From contig NZ_WKKF01000001.1 in NCBI RefSeq assembly GCF_009674765.1, positions 1,240,001-1,304,000 of the forward strand: a DNA stretch of 64,000 nucleotides. The letters are read 5' to 3'. A program made the position numbers and the translations under genes. Source of the stretch: Metabacillus idriensis (lineage in GTDB: Bacteria; Bacillota; Bacilli; Bacillales; Bacillaceae). Numbering within the stretch: position 1 is the stretch's first letter; every line of letters begins with the position of its first letter. The notes under the pieces were generated by a model. It was not told where the DNA came from, ran no database searches, and worked only from the letters and a program-made list of their open reading frames with translations. Shown one piece after another: positions 45,522 through 57,231 of this stretch.

Positions 45522-46028
45522 GTGCCCTTAACACCGTTAGATATTCATAACAAAGAATTCAACAAAGGCTTCCGCGGCTATGATGAAGATGAAGTGAACG
45601 AATTCCTTGATCAAGTCATAAAGGATTACGAAATGGCGATTCGCGAACGCAAAGAACTTGAATCAAAAGTTGGAGAATTAACCGAGAAACTTGGTCATTT
45701 TGCAAACATTGAAGAAACACTAAATAAATCGATTCTAGTTGCTCAGGAAGCAGCTGAAGAGGTTCGCCGCCACGCTCAAAAAGAAGCGAAATTAATAGTA
45801 AAAGAAGCAGAAAAGAACGCAGACCGCATCATTAATGAATCGCTGTCTAAATCAAGGAAAATCGCAGTTGAGATTGAAGAGCTCAAAAAGCAGTCTAAGG
45901 TTTTCCGCACCAGGTTCCAAATGCTGATTGAAGCACAGCTTGATCTCCTTAAAAATGACGACTGGGATCATTTATTAGAGTATGAAGTGGAAGCACTTTA
46001 CGAAGAACGCGAAGAATCTAAAGTGTAA
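45522..46028 (+). CDS. divIVA: Septum site/polar scaffold protein DivIVA
   Basis: A 168-residue coiled-coil protein. The N-terminal lipid-binding domain 'PLTPLDIHNKEFNKGFRGYDEDEVN' (core GFRGYDEDEV) precedes a long coiled coil. It senses negative membrane curvature and recruits MinJ, and RacA during sporulation. The GTG start at 45522 has TGGAGGTGG upstream and gives the known (V)PLTP N-terminus; the frame from 45507 is too long. Confidence 0.96.
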   Translation: MPLTPLDIHNKEFNKGFRGYDEDEVNEFLDQVIKDYEMAIRERKELESKVGELTEKLGHFANIEETLNKSILVAQEAAEEVRRHAQKEAKLIVKEAEKNADRIINESLSKSRKIAVEIEELKKQSKVFRTRFQMLIEAQLDLLKNDDWDHLLEYEVEALYEEREESKV

Positions 46029-46030
46029 TC

Positions 46031-46060
46031 TTGACTTGCGTACATAGTTTCACATATAAT
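46031..46060 (+). promoter_or_regulatory. Sigma-A promoter of the ileS T-box leader
   Basis: TTGACT at 46031-46036, 18-bp spacer, TATAAT at 46055-46060. Confidence 0.8.
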
Positions 46061-46084
46061 ACGATGACTACAACAATTATCATA

Positions 46085-46335
46085 AATTGAAACGATGAGA
46101 GGGAGAGTAGCTCATTTTATCCTTTTTAAGCGAGCCGGAACTGGTGAAAGCCCGGCATAGGAGAATAAGTGAAAATCACCCTTGAGTTTTTTGCTGAAAC
46201 AATATAGAAAGTAAGCAAAGACGCGTTATTCACGTTACGAATGTCGAGAGGATAACTAGAATGCCGGTTATCTAAAAGGGTGGTACCGCGAGAAAACCTT
46301 CTCGTCCCTTATGGGATGAGAAGGTTTTTTGTGTT
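46085..46335 (+). ncRNA. T-box leader riboswitch (tRNA-Ile sensing)
   Basis: The T-box core AGGGTGGTACCGCG lies at about 46277-46290, directly before a terminator stem (46295-46330, ACCTTCTCGTCCC with GGGATGAGAAGGT, T-run). The leader begins with the GAGAGGGAGAGTAGC-type stem I. The likely specifier is ATC at 46175-46177, decoded by tRNA-Ile. Uncharged tRNA-Ile would stabilise the antiterminator and allow ileS transcription. Confidence 0.93.
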
Positions 46336-46391
46336 TTCTGATTTAATGGCTGGCATCTAAGCCTATTTAAAAATTGTTTGGAGGAATACCC

Positions 46392-49163
46392 ATGGAGTAC
46401 AAAGATACACTGCTAATGCCAAAAACTGAATTCCCAATGCGCGGAAACTTGCCGAACCGCGAGCCTCAAATGCAGGAAAAATGGGAAGAAATGAATATTT
46501 ATCAAAAAGTTCAAGAGCGCACGAAGGATCGTCCAATGTTCATCTTGCATGATGGACCTCCATACGCAAATGGCGATATTCATATGGGGCATGCATTAAA
46601 CAAAGTGCTGAAAGATTTTATCGTCCGCTACAAGTCGATGACGGGCTATAATGCACCATACGTGCCAGGCTGGGATACACACGGTCTTCCAATTGAAACA
46701 GCTTTAACAAAAAACAAAAAAGTGAACCGGAAAGAACTAAGTGTCGCTGAGTTCCGCAAGCTATGCGCTGAATACGCATGGGAGCAGATCAATAACCAGC
46801 GTGAACAGTTCAAGCGCCTTGGCGTTCGGGGAGACTGGGAAAATCCATATGTGACATTAAATCCTGAATATGAAGCACAGCAAATTAAAGTATTCGGTGA
46901 AATGGCGAAAAAAGGCTATATCTACAAAGGTTTAAAACCTGTTTATTGGTCTCCATCAAGTGAATCTGCTTTAGCTGAAGCAGAAATCGAATATTATGAT
47001 AAACGATCTGCTTCCATTTATGTAGCGTTTACAGTAACCGAAGGAAATGATGTATTAAACGGCGGAGAAAAAATCGTAATTTGGACGACAACACCTTGGA
47101 CGATTCCTGCAAACCTTGGAATTGCCGTTCATCCTGAGCTTGAATACAGTGTTGTATCTGTAAACGATGATTCTTTCATTGTTGCATCTGCTCTTTTAGA
47201 AACGGTTGCTAAAGAACTTGAATGGGAAACTTATACGGTATTAAAAACACTTAAAGGTGCACAGCTTGAAAAAGTGGTTGCGAAACATCCGTTATATGAC
47301 CGCGAATCGCTTGTAGTTCTTGGCGAGCATGTAACAACAGAAGCAGGTACCGGATGTGTTCACACGGCTCCTGGACACGGGGAAGATGACTTCATTGTCG
47401 GACAGAAATACGGTCTTGGCGTCCTTTGCCCAGTAGATGAAAAAGGCCATATGACAAATGAAGCACCAGGCTTTGAAGGCATGTTTTATGATGCAGCAAA
47501 TAAACCAATTACAGAACAACTTGAAGAAGCAGACGCATTGCTGAAACTATCGTTTATTACTCACTCATACCCGCATGACTGGAGAACAAAAAAACCAACG
47601 ATTTTCAGAGCAACGGCTCAATGGTTTGCATCCATTAAAGATTTCCGTGAAGAGTTACTCACGGCAGTCAAGGAAACAAAATGGGTTCCTGCATGGGGAG
47701 AAACAAGATTATTCAACATGGTACGCGACCGCGGCGACTGGTGTATTTCCAGACAGCGTGCATGGGGCGTTCCAATTCCAGTTTTCTATGCTGAGAACGG
47801 GGAACCAATCATCACAGATGAAACAATCAATCATGTTTCAGACTTGTTCCGCGAACATGGTTCAAACGTTTGGTTTGAACGTGAAACAAAAGATTTACTT
47901 CCTGAAGGATTTACTCATCCGGGCAGCCCGAATGGATTGTTCACGAAAGAACAGGACATTATGGATGTATGGTTTGATTCAGGTTCATCCCATCAGGCTG
48001 TTTTATTAGAACGAGATGACCTGCAGCGTCCGGCAGATCTTTATTTAGAGGGGTCTGATCAATATCGCGGCTGGTTTAACTCATCCTTATCAACAGCAGT
48101 TGCTGTAACTGGGAAAGCGCCTTACAAAGGAGTGCTGAGCCATGGATTTGCTCTTGACGGAGAAGGACGAAAAATGAGTAAATCATTAGGAAACGTTGTA
48201 CTGCCTTCAAAAGTCATGAATCAGCTTGGAGGAGACATCCTTCGTCTATGGGTAGCATCTGTTGACTACCAGGCAGACGTAAGAGTTTCTGATAATATTC
48301 TAAAGCAGGTTGCTGAAGTATACAGAAAAATCCGCAACACGTTCCGTTTCCTTCTTGGAAACCTTGCAGATTTTAATCCGTCAAAAGATGCTCTATCTTA
48401 TGACGAACTGCGCGATGTAGATCGTTACATGCTTGTAAAGCTGAATAAATTAACAGATAAAGTGAAAAAATCCTATGAAGAGTATGAATTTGCAGCGATT
48501 TTCCATGCGGTTCATAACTTCTGTACGATTGAACTCAGCTCATTTTATCTTGATTTCGCAAAAGATGTCCTGTACATCGAAGCGCCAGACAATAAAGAGC
48601 GCCGTGCGATTCAAACCGTCTTGCATGAAACACTTCTTTCTCTAGTGAAATTGGTAACACCAATCCTTCCTCATACAGCTGATGAAGTTTGGGCACATAT
48701 TGATTCTGTAACTGAAGAAAGTGTTCAGCTTGTGGATATGCCTGAAGTGAAAACACTTGAAAATGCGGATGCATTAGAAGAAAAATGGGATGCATTCATG
48801 GAACTGCGCGATGATGTACTGAAGGCTCTTGAAGTGGCAAGAAACGAAAAAGTAATCGGCAAGTCATTAACAGCAAGCATTGAGCTTTATGTTGATGCTG
48901 AAACGAAGCAATTGCTTGATTCAGTTGAAGAAAACCTCAAGCAGCTGTTTATCGTATCAGGCTTTAAACTTGCAGGAGATTATGATGCAGCGCCGAGTGA
49001 TGCTCATGTATTTGATCATGTGAAAATTACCGTTAAACCGGCTGAAGGTGAAACTTGTGAACGATGCTGGGTTGTTACAACGGATGTCGGCAGCAGCGAA
49101 AACCATAAAACCCTTTGCAGCCGCTGTGCAGCCATTGTGGATGAAAATTATACAACTGCTTAA
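46392..49163 (+). CDS. ileS: Isoleucine: tRNA ligase
   Basis: A 923-residue class I synthetase (921 in B. subtilis). HIGH-type motif His64-Met-Gly-His67, the editing domain insert (about 200-390), KMSKS at 594-598 ('[10 protein letters not shown]'), and a C-terminal zinc ribbon (CERC ... CSRC). It charges tRNA-Ile and hydrolyses misactivated valine. The ATG at 46392 follows TTGGAGGA; regulation is by the upstream T-box. Confidence 0.98.
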   Translation: MEYKDTLLMPKTEFPMRGNLPNREPQMQEKWEEMNIYQKVQERTKDRPMFILHDGPPYANGDIHMGHALNKVLKDFIVRYKSMTGYNAPYVPGWDTHGLPIETALTKNKKVNRKELSVAEFRKLCAEYAWEQINNQREQFKRLGVRGDWENPYVTLNPEYEAQQIKVFGEMAKKGYIYKGLKPVYWSPSSESALAEAEIEYYDKRSASIYVAFTVTEGNDVLNGGEKIVIWTTTPWTIPANLGIAVHPELEYSVVSVNDDSFIVASALLETVAKELEWETYTVLKTLKGAQLEKVVAKHPLYDRESLVVLGEHVTTEAGTGCVHTAPGHGEDDFIVGQKYGLGVLCPVDEKGHMTNEAPGFEGMFYDAANKPITEQLEEADALLKLSFITHSYPHDWRTKKPTIFRATAQWFASIKDFREELLTAVKETKWVPAWGETRLFNMVRDRGDWCISRQRAWGVPIPVFYAENGEPIITDETINHVSDLFREHGSNVWFERETKDLLPEGFTHPGSPNGLFTKEQDIMDVWFDSGSSHQAVLLERDDLQRPADLYLEGSDQYRGWFNSSLSTAVAVTGKAPYKGVLSHGFALDGEGRKMSKSLGNVVLPSKVMNQLGGDILRLWVASVDYQADVRVSDNILKQVAEVYRKIRNTFRFLLGNLADFNPSKDALSYDELRDVDRYMLVKLNKLTDKVKKSYEEYEFAAIFHAVHNFCTIELSSFYLDFAKDVLYIEAPDNKERRAIQTVLHETLLSLVKLVTPILPHTADEVWAHIDSVTEESVQLVDMPEVKTLENADALEEKWDAFMELRDDVLKALEVARNEKVIGKSLTASIELYVDAETKQLLDSVEENLKQLFIVSGFKLAGDYDAAPSDAHVFDHVKITVKPAEGETCERCWVVTTDVGSSENHKTLCSRCAAIVDENYTTA

Positions 49164-49172
49164 ATTTTAGGG

Positions 49173-49206
49173 AACCGCTGACTTTTTGTTCAGCGGTTTA
49201 TTTTAT
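49173..49206 (+). terminator. Terminator after ileS
   Basis: AACCGCTGA pairs with TCAGCGGTT around an 8-base loop, then TATTTTATT. Confidence 0.8.
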
Positions 49207-49440
49207 TAAAAACGTTTGGACAGCCTCCGCTAACAAAGCTATTTAGCGGTTGGAAATTTCTATATCTCGCTTATTATACGGAAATTCGGATAATAACGCA
49301 TAAACTTCGCTAGTTGAAAAAATCGCTTGGCTAGAAAAAATCAATATTCAGCTGACTCATTCAAGAAACAGGCTAGAAAAAATAGCTGTTGAAATCTTTA
49401 TTTTCGCTAATAACTTAACAGTCGGTTCTACATTTACACA
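49207..49440. repeat. Degenerate array of TCGCT...GAAA-like motifs
   Basis: This stretch has no gene. TCGCT followed by a few bases and an A-run recurs: 49266 (TCGCTTATTATACGGAAA), 49307 (TCGCTAGTTGAAAAAA), 49323 (TCGCTTGGCTAGAAAAAA), with weaker echoes at about 49372 and 49403. CCGCTAA and TTAGCGG at about 49217-49240 form a hairpin. It resembles a decayed tandem repeat. Confidence 0.4.
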
Positions 49441-49441
49441 G

Positions 49442-49490
49442 TGTCCAGCTCCACCTCCTAGCCCCTCGGCCTGAACAGTCGGTTTCATGG
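49442..49490. repeat. Partial 5' unit of the dispersed repeat, next to copy B
   Basis: Begins TGTCCAGCTC like the adjoining full copy and contains CCTAGCCCCTCGGCC-TGAAC, then stops. It lies head-to-tail with copy B. Confidence 0.6.
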
Positions 49491-49608
49491 TGTCCAGCTC
49501 TATCGCCCAACTCCTCGGCCAGAACGGATCCCCCAGCAAAGGCAAAAAGCGCCTTTTCTGTCGGATCCTTATCTGTCTGTCAGAGCTAAACGGGCGATTC
49601 CGCTTTTC
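49491..49608. repeat. Dispersed palindromic repeat, copy B
   Basis: ATCGCCC at 49502-49508 pairs with GGGCGAT near 49592, and GGATCC at 49527 pairs with GGATCC at 49563. It shares most blocks with copy A in the same order and orientation and ends GGGCGATTCCGCTTTTC. Confidence 0.8.
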
Positions 49609-49699
49609 TTTGTCATAACAGGAAAATTCTTAAAAGCGTGAGCGGCGGGAGAACGGATACACTATGAGTACAAAGCAAGTACACAAGGAGTTGTCCGCT

Positions 49700-50071
49700 A
49701 TGAGTTTAGACGCCATTTGGTATGAGCTTCAAATTATGCAGCAGGAATTGAAAACAAGGCTGTTTGATCATTGTTTGTTTGAAGTGGATATGAATGAACA
49801 AAATTTATTATATCCATTCAAGGAAAAAACGATTATGATTCATGTGAAAGAGGAGTTAAATGATGTAGAAAGAGCTCTACAGAAGATTGAAAACGGCACG
49901 TTTGGCATTTGTGAAGAGACAGGTATTCCAATTTCGCTTGATAAATTAGCTATAATCCCCACAGCTAGAACCATTCATGATTTTGCTTTTCAAGAACTTT
50001 ATGAAAGAAAATCTCTGCCTCATCTCTATCTCAATCAGCAATCTCACTATGAAGTGGGAGAATATCATTAA
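49700..50071 (+). CDS. ylyA: TraR/DksA-like protein YlyA
   Basis: A 123-residue DksA/TraR-related protein (YlyA, about 124 in B. subtilis, same place before lspA). An N-terminal helical hairpin precedes the shortened zinc-finger-like segment 'GTFGICEETGIPISLDKL', where only the first of the four cysteines remains. B. subtilis YlyA binds RNA polymerase and affects forespore gene expression. The ATG at 49700 follows AAGGAG by 9 bases; an earlier in-frame ATG at 49664 is possible. Confidence 0.8.
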   Translation: MSLDAIWYELQIMQQELKTRLFDHCLFEVDMNEQNLLYPFKEKTIMIHVKEELNDVERALQKIENGTFGICEETGIPISLDKLAIIPTARTIHDFAFQELYERKSLPHLYLNQQSHYEVGEYH

Positions 50072-50096
50072 AACACTGCTTTCATGAGATACAAGC

Positions 50097-50126
50097 TTTA
50101 CTCTTCTTTTTTGCCTGTGATACAAT
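50097..50126 (+). promoter_or_regulatory. Possible sigma-A promoter of lspA
   Basis: TTTACT at 50097-50102, 18-bp spacer, TACAAT at 50121-50126 preceded by TGA (extended -10). Confidence 0.45.
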
Positions 50127-50161
50127 TCAAAGGTACATTATAGGAAAGTTGGGGAAAGCTT

Positions 50162-50644
50162 GTGCTTTACTATATCATCGCACTTGTTATTATTGCGCTC
50201 GATCAGCTGTCTAAATGGCTGATTGTCAACGAATTGGAAATCGGAGAAAGAATACCTGTTATTGAAAACGTATTGTATATTACATCACATCGGAATCAGG
50301 GGGCTGCCTGGGGAATTCTTCAGGGTCAGATGTGGTTTTTTTATGTCATTACCGTTATCGTCGTAATTGGACTCGTGATTTATATTCAAAAATTTGCAAA
50401 AGACCAGCGATTGATGGGAATTGCGCTCGGACTTATGCTTGGCGGAGCGATTGGCAATTTTATAGACCGTGTTATTCATCAGGAAGTGGTGGATTTTGTA
50501 CAAACTTACATAGGAACATACCCATTTCCTATCTTTAACATAGCAGATTCGGCTCTTTGTGTAGGGGTTGCTTTGTTATTTATTGTCATGCTTTTTGAAG
50601 GGAAACAAGAGAAGGAGAAAGTGAATGAACAGCATAGAAATTAA
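50162..50644 (+). CDS. lspA: Lipoprotein signal peptidase (signal peptidase II)
   Basis: A 160-residue membrane aspartyl protease with four transmembrane helices. The catalytic residues are Asp102 in GNFIDRV and Asp129 in FNIADSA; 'DQLSKW' and 'RNQGAAWG' are also conserved. It removes lipoprotein signal peptides after lipidation. The start is GTG with TTGGGGAAAG upstream. It overlaps rluD by 20 bp. Confidence 0.96.
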   Translation: MLYYIIALVIIALDQLSKWLIVNELEIGERIPVIENVLYITSHRNQGAAWGILQGQMWFFYVITVIVVIGLVIYIQKFAKDQRLMGIALGLMLGGAIGNFIDRVIHQEVVDFVQTYIGTYPFPIFNIADSALCVGVALLFIVMLFEGKQEKEKVNEQHRN

Positions 50645-51539
50645 GATTGATGACAGCAATAAATTTGAACGACTGGATAAGCTGCTTGCAGCAGAGAATT
50701 CCGATTGGTCGAGAAGCCAGGTGCAGATCTGGATTAAAGAAGGGCATGTTAAAGTGAATGATGCTGAATCAAGAAGCAATTACAAGGTTCAGCCAGGCGA
50801 TACAGTCACACTTCTCATTCCAGACCCTGAACCGCTTGATGTGATGCCTGAGGAGATGAATCTTGATATCTATTATGAAGATGGTGATGTCCTCGTAGTG
50901 AACAAGCCAAAAGGAATGGTTGTTCATCCTGCACCAGGACACTTATCAGGTACTCTAGTCAATGGCCTGATGGCTCACTGTAAAGACCTGTCTGGCATTA
51001 ATGGAGTCATGAGACCGGGAATCGTTCATAGAATTGATAAAGATACGTCTGGGCTCCTAATGGTTGCTAAGAATGATAAAGCTCATGAATCATTAGTCAA
51101 TCAGCTTGTTCTAAAATCAGTTACTAGACGATATCAGGCAATAGTTCATGGAGTGATTCAGCATGATAAGGGAACAGTCGATGCTCCAATTGGCCGAGAT
51201 AAGCAGGACCGCCAAAGCATGACGGTAACAAATGAGCACAGTAAAGATGCTGTTACCCATTTTCATGTGCTTGAACGCTTTGAAGGATATACTTTAATCG
51301 AATGTCAGCTTGAAACGGGAAGAACCCACCAAATTCGCGTACACATGAAATATATCGGTTTCCCGATTGTAGGAGATCCAAAGTACGGACTTAAGAAAAC
51401 AATGAAAATAAACGGTCAGGCGCTTCATGCAGGCGTACTTGGATTCAAGCATCCGAGAACAGGTGAATATATGGAGTTTAAAGCACCTCTGCCGGCAGAG
51501 TTTGAGGAAGTTATTTCAGAACTTAAAAATAACCATTGA
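50625..51539 (+). CDS. rluD: RluA/RluD-family 23S rRNA pseudouridine synthase (YlyB)
   Basis: A 304-residue protein with an N-terminal S4 RNA-binding domain (about 15-65) and a pseudouridine synthase domain. The catalytic Asp138 lies in HRIDKDTSG, and '[14 protein letters not shown]' is the second signature. The rRNA target is inferred from family. AAGGAG precedes the ATG. Its stop codon overlaps the -35 box of the pyr promoter. Confidence 0.94.
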   Translation: MNSIEIKIDDSNKFERLDKLLAAENSDWSRSQVQIWIKEGHVKVNDAESRSNYKVQPGDTVTLLIPDPEPLDVMPEEMNLDIYYEDGDVLVVNKPKGMVVHPAPGHLSGTLVNGLMAHCKDLSGINGVMRPGIVHRIDKDTSGLLMVAKNDKAHESLVNQLVLKSVTRRYQAIVHGVIQHDKGTVDAPIGRDKQDRQSMTVTNEHSKDAVTHFHVLERFEGYTLIECQLETGRTHQIRVHMKYIGFPIVGDPKYGLKKTMKINGQALHAGVLGFKHPRTGEYMEFKAPLPAEFEEVISELKNNH

Positions 51540-51564
51540 CACATTCATGTTATTCTGACATAAT
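51536..51564 (+). promoter_or_regulatory. Sigma-A promoter of the pyr operon
   Basis: TTGACA at 51536-51541 overlaps the rluD stop; 17-bp spacer; CATAAT at 51559-51564. Confidence 0.85.
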
Positions 51565-51570
51565 GACTAT

Positions 51571-52276
<706 letters not shown>

Positions 52277-52279
52277 AGA

Positions 52280-52396
52280 CCTTTTAATGGAGTCCAGAGA
52301 GGCTGCAAAAGGGAAAGAAAATCACACGCCTGTAATCAGTTTGAGTCAGGCGGGATTATTCTGCCTCTTTGCACCTCATGCAAAGAGGTTTTTTGT
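52280..52396 (+). promoter_or_regulatory. PyrR attenuator 2 (pyrR-pyrP)
   Basis: PyrR-binding loop AGTCCAGAGAGGCT at 52291-52304; terminator CCTCTTTGC with GCAAAGAGG at 52364-52388, then TTTTTT. Confidence 0.92.
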
Positions 52397-52428
52397 TTCT
52401 CAAAAAGAGAAGAAGCGGAGGAATGAAA

Positions 52429-53736
52429 ATGAAAAAGAATCAAGAGAATGCCATACAGCTGGATGTAAATGAGGTTCCAAAGCCGCTCACATGGATCACA
52501 CTCAGCTTTCAGCATTTGTTCGCCATGTTCGGTGCAACGATACTAGTACCTTTCCTTGTGGGTCTCGATCCGGCAATAGCGCTGATTTCAAGCGGACTTG
52601 GAACAATAGCCTTCCTTTTAATTACGAAAGGCCAAGTGCCTGCTTACCTTGGCTCATCCTTCGCCTTTATTGCTCCGATCATCGCAGCAAAAGCTGCGGC
52701 TGGCCCTGAAGGAGCAATGGTCGGCAGCTTTCTGGCCGGTGTTGTTTATGGCCTTGTCGCTTTACTGATAAAAATGGTCGGCCATAAATGGATAATGAAG
52801 CTTTTGCCGCCGATTGTAGTCGGACCCGTGATTATCGTCATCGGACTCAGCCTTGCAAACGTAGCAGTTGACATGGCGATGAATAATCCGGATGGGGAAT
52901 ACAGCCTGACTTACTTCTCTGCAGCATTAGTCACACTTGCGATAACCATCATTTGCTCGGTCTTCTTTAAAGGATTTATCAGCCTTATCCCAGTACTGAT
53001 TGGAATTGTCGGGGGATATGTTTATGCCCTTGCCGCCGGACTTGTGGATTTCAGCAAAGTAGCAGAAGCAAATGTGTTTGAAAAACCGGACTTTATTCTT
53101 CCTTTTATCACATATACACCGAGCTTCTCTTATGAAATCATCCTGCTGATGGTGCCGGTCGCAATTGTCACACTGTCTGAGCATATTGGTCATCAGCTTG
53201 TCCTTGGAAAAGTTGTCGGCCGTGACTATATTGAAAAGCCGGGTCTTCACCGATCAATCTTAGGAGATGGCGCAGCCACAATGATTGCGTCACTTATTGG
53301 CGGCCCTCCAAATACGACTTACGGCGAGAATATCGGAGTATTGGCCATAACGAGAGTTTACAGCGTCTATATCATCGCGGGCGCTGCTGTGATGGCGATT
53401 GTGTTCGGATTTATCGGGAAAATTTCGGCTCTGATCAGCTCCATTCCAACGCCGGTCATGGGCGGTGTGTCCATCCTGCTGTTTGGAATCATTGCTTCAT
53501 CAGGACTCAGAATGCTGACAGACAGCAAAATTGATTTCGGAAACAAACGTAATCTTGTGATATCATCCGTCATTCTGGTAATCGGCATCGGCGGTGCAAT
53601 GATCAAAGTAAGTGAACAATTTGAACTGCATGGCATGGCGCTTGCAGCCATCATCGGCATTCTTTTAAACCTGGTCCTGCCTGGACGGAAAGACGCTGAA
53701 GAGGAACAGAACATGAATGAAAACACAGCTGCATAA
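52429..53736 (+). CDS. pyrP: Uracil permease
   Basis: A 435-residue nucleobase-cation symporter (NCS2/UraA family) with about 14 transmembrane segments, equal in length to B. subtilis PyrP. 'FQHLFAMFGATILVPFLVG' and the family region 'GGPPNTTYGENIGV' are clear. It imports uracil. The second of two close ATGs is chosen, because GCGGAGG lies 7 bases before it. Confidence 0.95.
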   Translation: MKKNQENAIQLDVNEVPKPLTWITLSFQHLFAMFGATILVPFLVGLDPAIALISSGLGTIAFLLITKGQVPAYLGSSFAFIAPIIAAKAAAGPEGAMVGSFLAGVVYGLVALLIKMVGHKWIMKLLPPIVVGPVIIVIGLSLANVAVDMAMNNPDGEYSLTYFSAALVTLAITIICSVFFKGFISLIPVLIGIVGGYVYALAAGLVDFSKVAEANVFEKPDFILPFITYTPSFSYEIILLMVPVAIVTLSEHIGHQLVLGKVVGRDYIEKPGLHRSILGDGAATMIASLIGGPPNTTYGENIGVLAITRVYSVYIIAGAAVMAIVFGFIGKISALISSIPTPVMGGVSILLFGIIASSGLRMLTDSKIDFGNKRNLVISSVILVIGIGGAMIKVSEQFELHGMALAAIIGILLNLVLPGRKDAEEEQNMNENTAA

Positions 53737-53739
53737 TCA

Positions 53740-53852
53740 CCTTTTAACGAAAGTCCAGAGAGGCTTTTAAGGGTGGATGAGCATTGGCAGATCAGCCTGA
53801 TGATTTGTCATGCTTCCTCACACCCTGAATCTCTGATCAGGGTGTTTTTTTG
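53740..53852 (+). promoter_or_regulatory. PyrR attenuator 3 (pyrP-pyrB)
   Basis: PyrR-binding loop AGTCCAGAGAGGCT at 53752-53765, same as in attenuator 2; terminator ACACCCTGA with TCAGGGTGT at 53820-53845, then TTTTTT. Confidence 0.92.
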
Positions 53853-53880
53853 AAGAAAAGAAAGGATAAAGTTTTGGGCA

Positions 53881-56130
<2,250 letters not shown>

Positions 56131-56134
<4 letters not shown>

Positions 56135-57231
56135 TCAGACATCTAATTCTCGAAGACGGAACCATTTTCACAGGACAAGGATTTGGAAGCGAAGAAGATA
56201 CGATTGGGGAAATCGTTTTCCACACTGGAATGACAGGTTATCAGGAAATTTTATCTGACCCATCTTATTGCGGACAAATTGTCACACTTACTTATCCGCT
56301 TATCGGAAACTATGGAATTAACCGCGATGATTTTGAAACCATCTCGCCTTTCATTAATGGGTTTATCGTAAAAGAATTATGTGAAGTACCATCAAACTTC
56401 AGAAGCGAGTATTCACTTGATGAGTATTTTAAACTAAAAAAAATACCTGGATTAGCAGGAATCGATACTCGTAAACTCACAAGGATTATCCGGACATATG
56501 GAACCCTGAAAGGGGCATTTTGCTCAGAGAATGCAGATACGGAGGCGGTGCTTGCAAAATTAAAAGCAGCAAACCTTCCAACCAATCAAGTGGAAACCGT
56601 TTCAACAAAAACATCTTATCCAAGTCCTGGACGAGGCTGCAGAGTTGCATTAGTGGACTTTGGAATGAAGCATGGCATTTTGCGCGAGCTCAATAAGCGC
56701 GATTGTGACGTCGTTGTTGTTCCACACACAACGACAGCAGAAGAAATCCTTCAATTGAATCCAGACGGCATTATGCTTTCAAATGGACCTGGGGATCCAA
56801 AAGATGTGCCGCATGCACTTGATATGATCAACGGAGTGCTCGGGAAAATTCCGTTATTCGGAATTTGTCTTGGCCACCAGCTTTTCGCTCTCTCGGGAGG
56901 AGCAAACACTGAAAAAATGAAATTCGGACATCGCGGTTCAAATCATCCAGTAAAAGATTTAGCTACAGGAAAAATTGCGATAACCTCTCAAAATCACGGC
57001 TACACTGTCACTCTTGATTCAGTTGCTTCAACTGATCTTGAAGTAACACATATTGCGCTGAATGATGGGTCAGTTGAAGGCCTTAAACATAAAGAACTTC
57101 CTGCATTTACAGTTCAGTATCACCCGGAAGCATCACCAGGACCGGAAGATGCAAACGGACTTTTTGATCAATTTATCGACATGATTGAAACTCACAAGAA
57201 AGAAGGGGTCAAAGTATGCCAAAACGCGTAG
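56131..57231 (+). CDS. pyrAA: Carbamoyl-phosphate synthase, small (glutaminase) subunit
   Basis: A 366-residue protein (364 in B. subtilis): N-terminal CPSase_sm domain, then class I glutamine amidotransferase with Cys246 in FGICLGHQ and His/Glu in '[10 protein letters not shown]'. It supplies ammonia to PyrAB. ATG at 56131 overlaps the pyrC stop; AAGGAG upstream. Confidence 0.96.

Noticed and set aside
47575-48009. 144-codon plus-strand frame inside ileS in another phase
   Set aside because: Overlaps the intact ileS frame; no protein family pattern.
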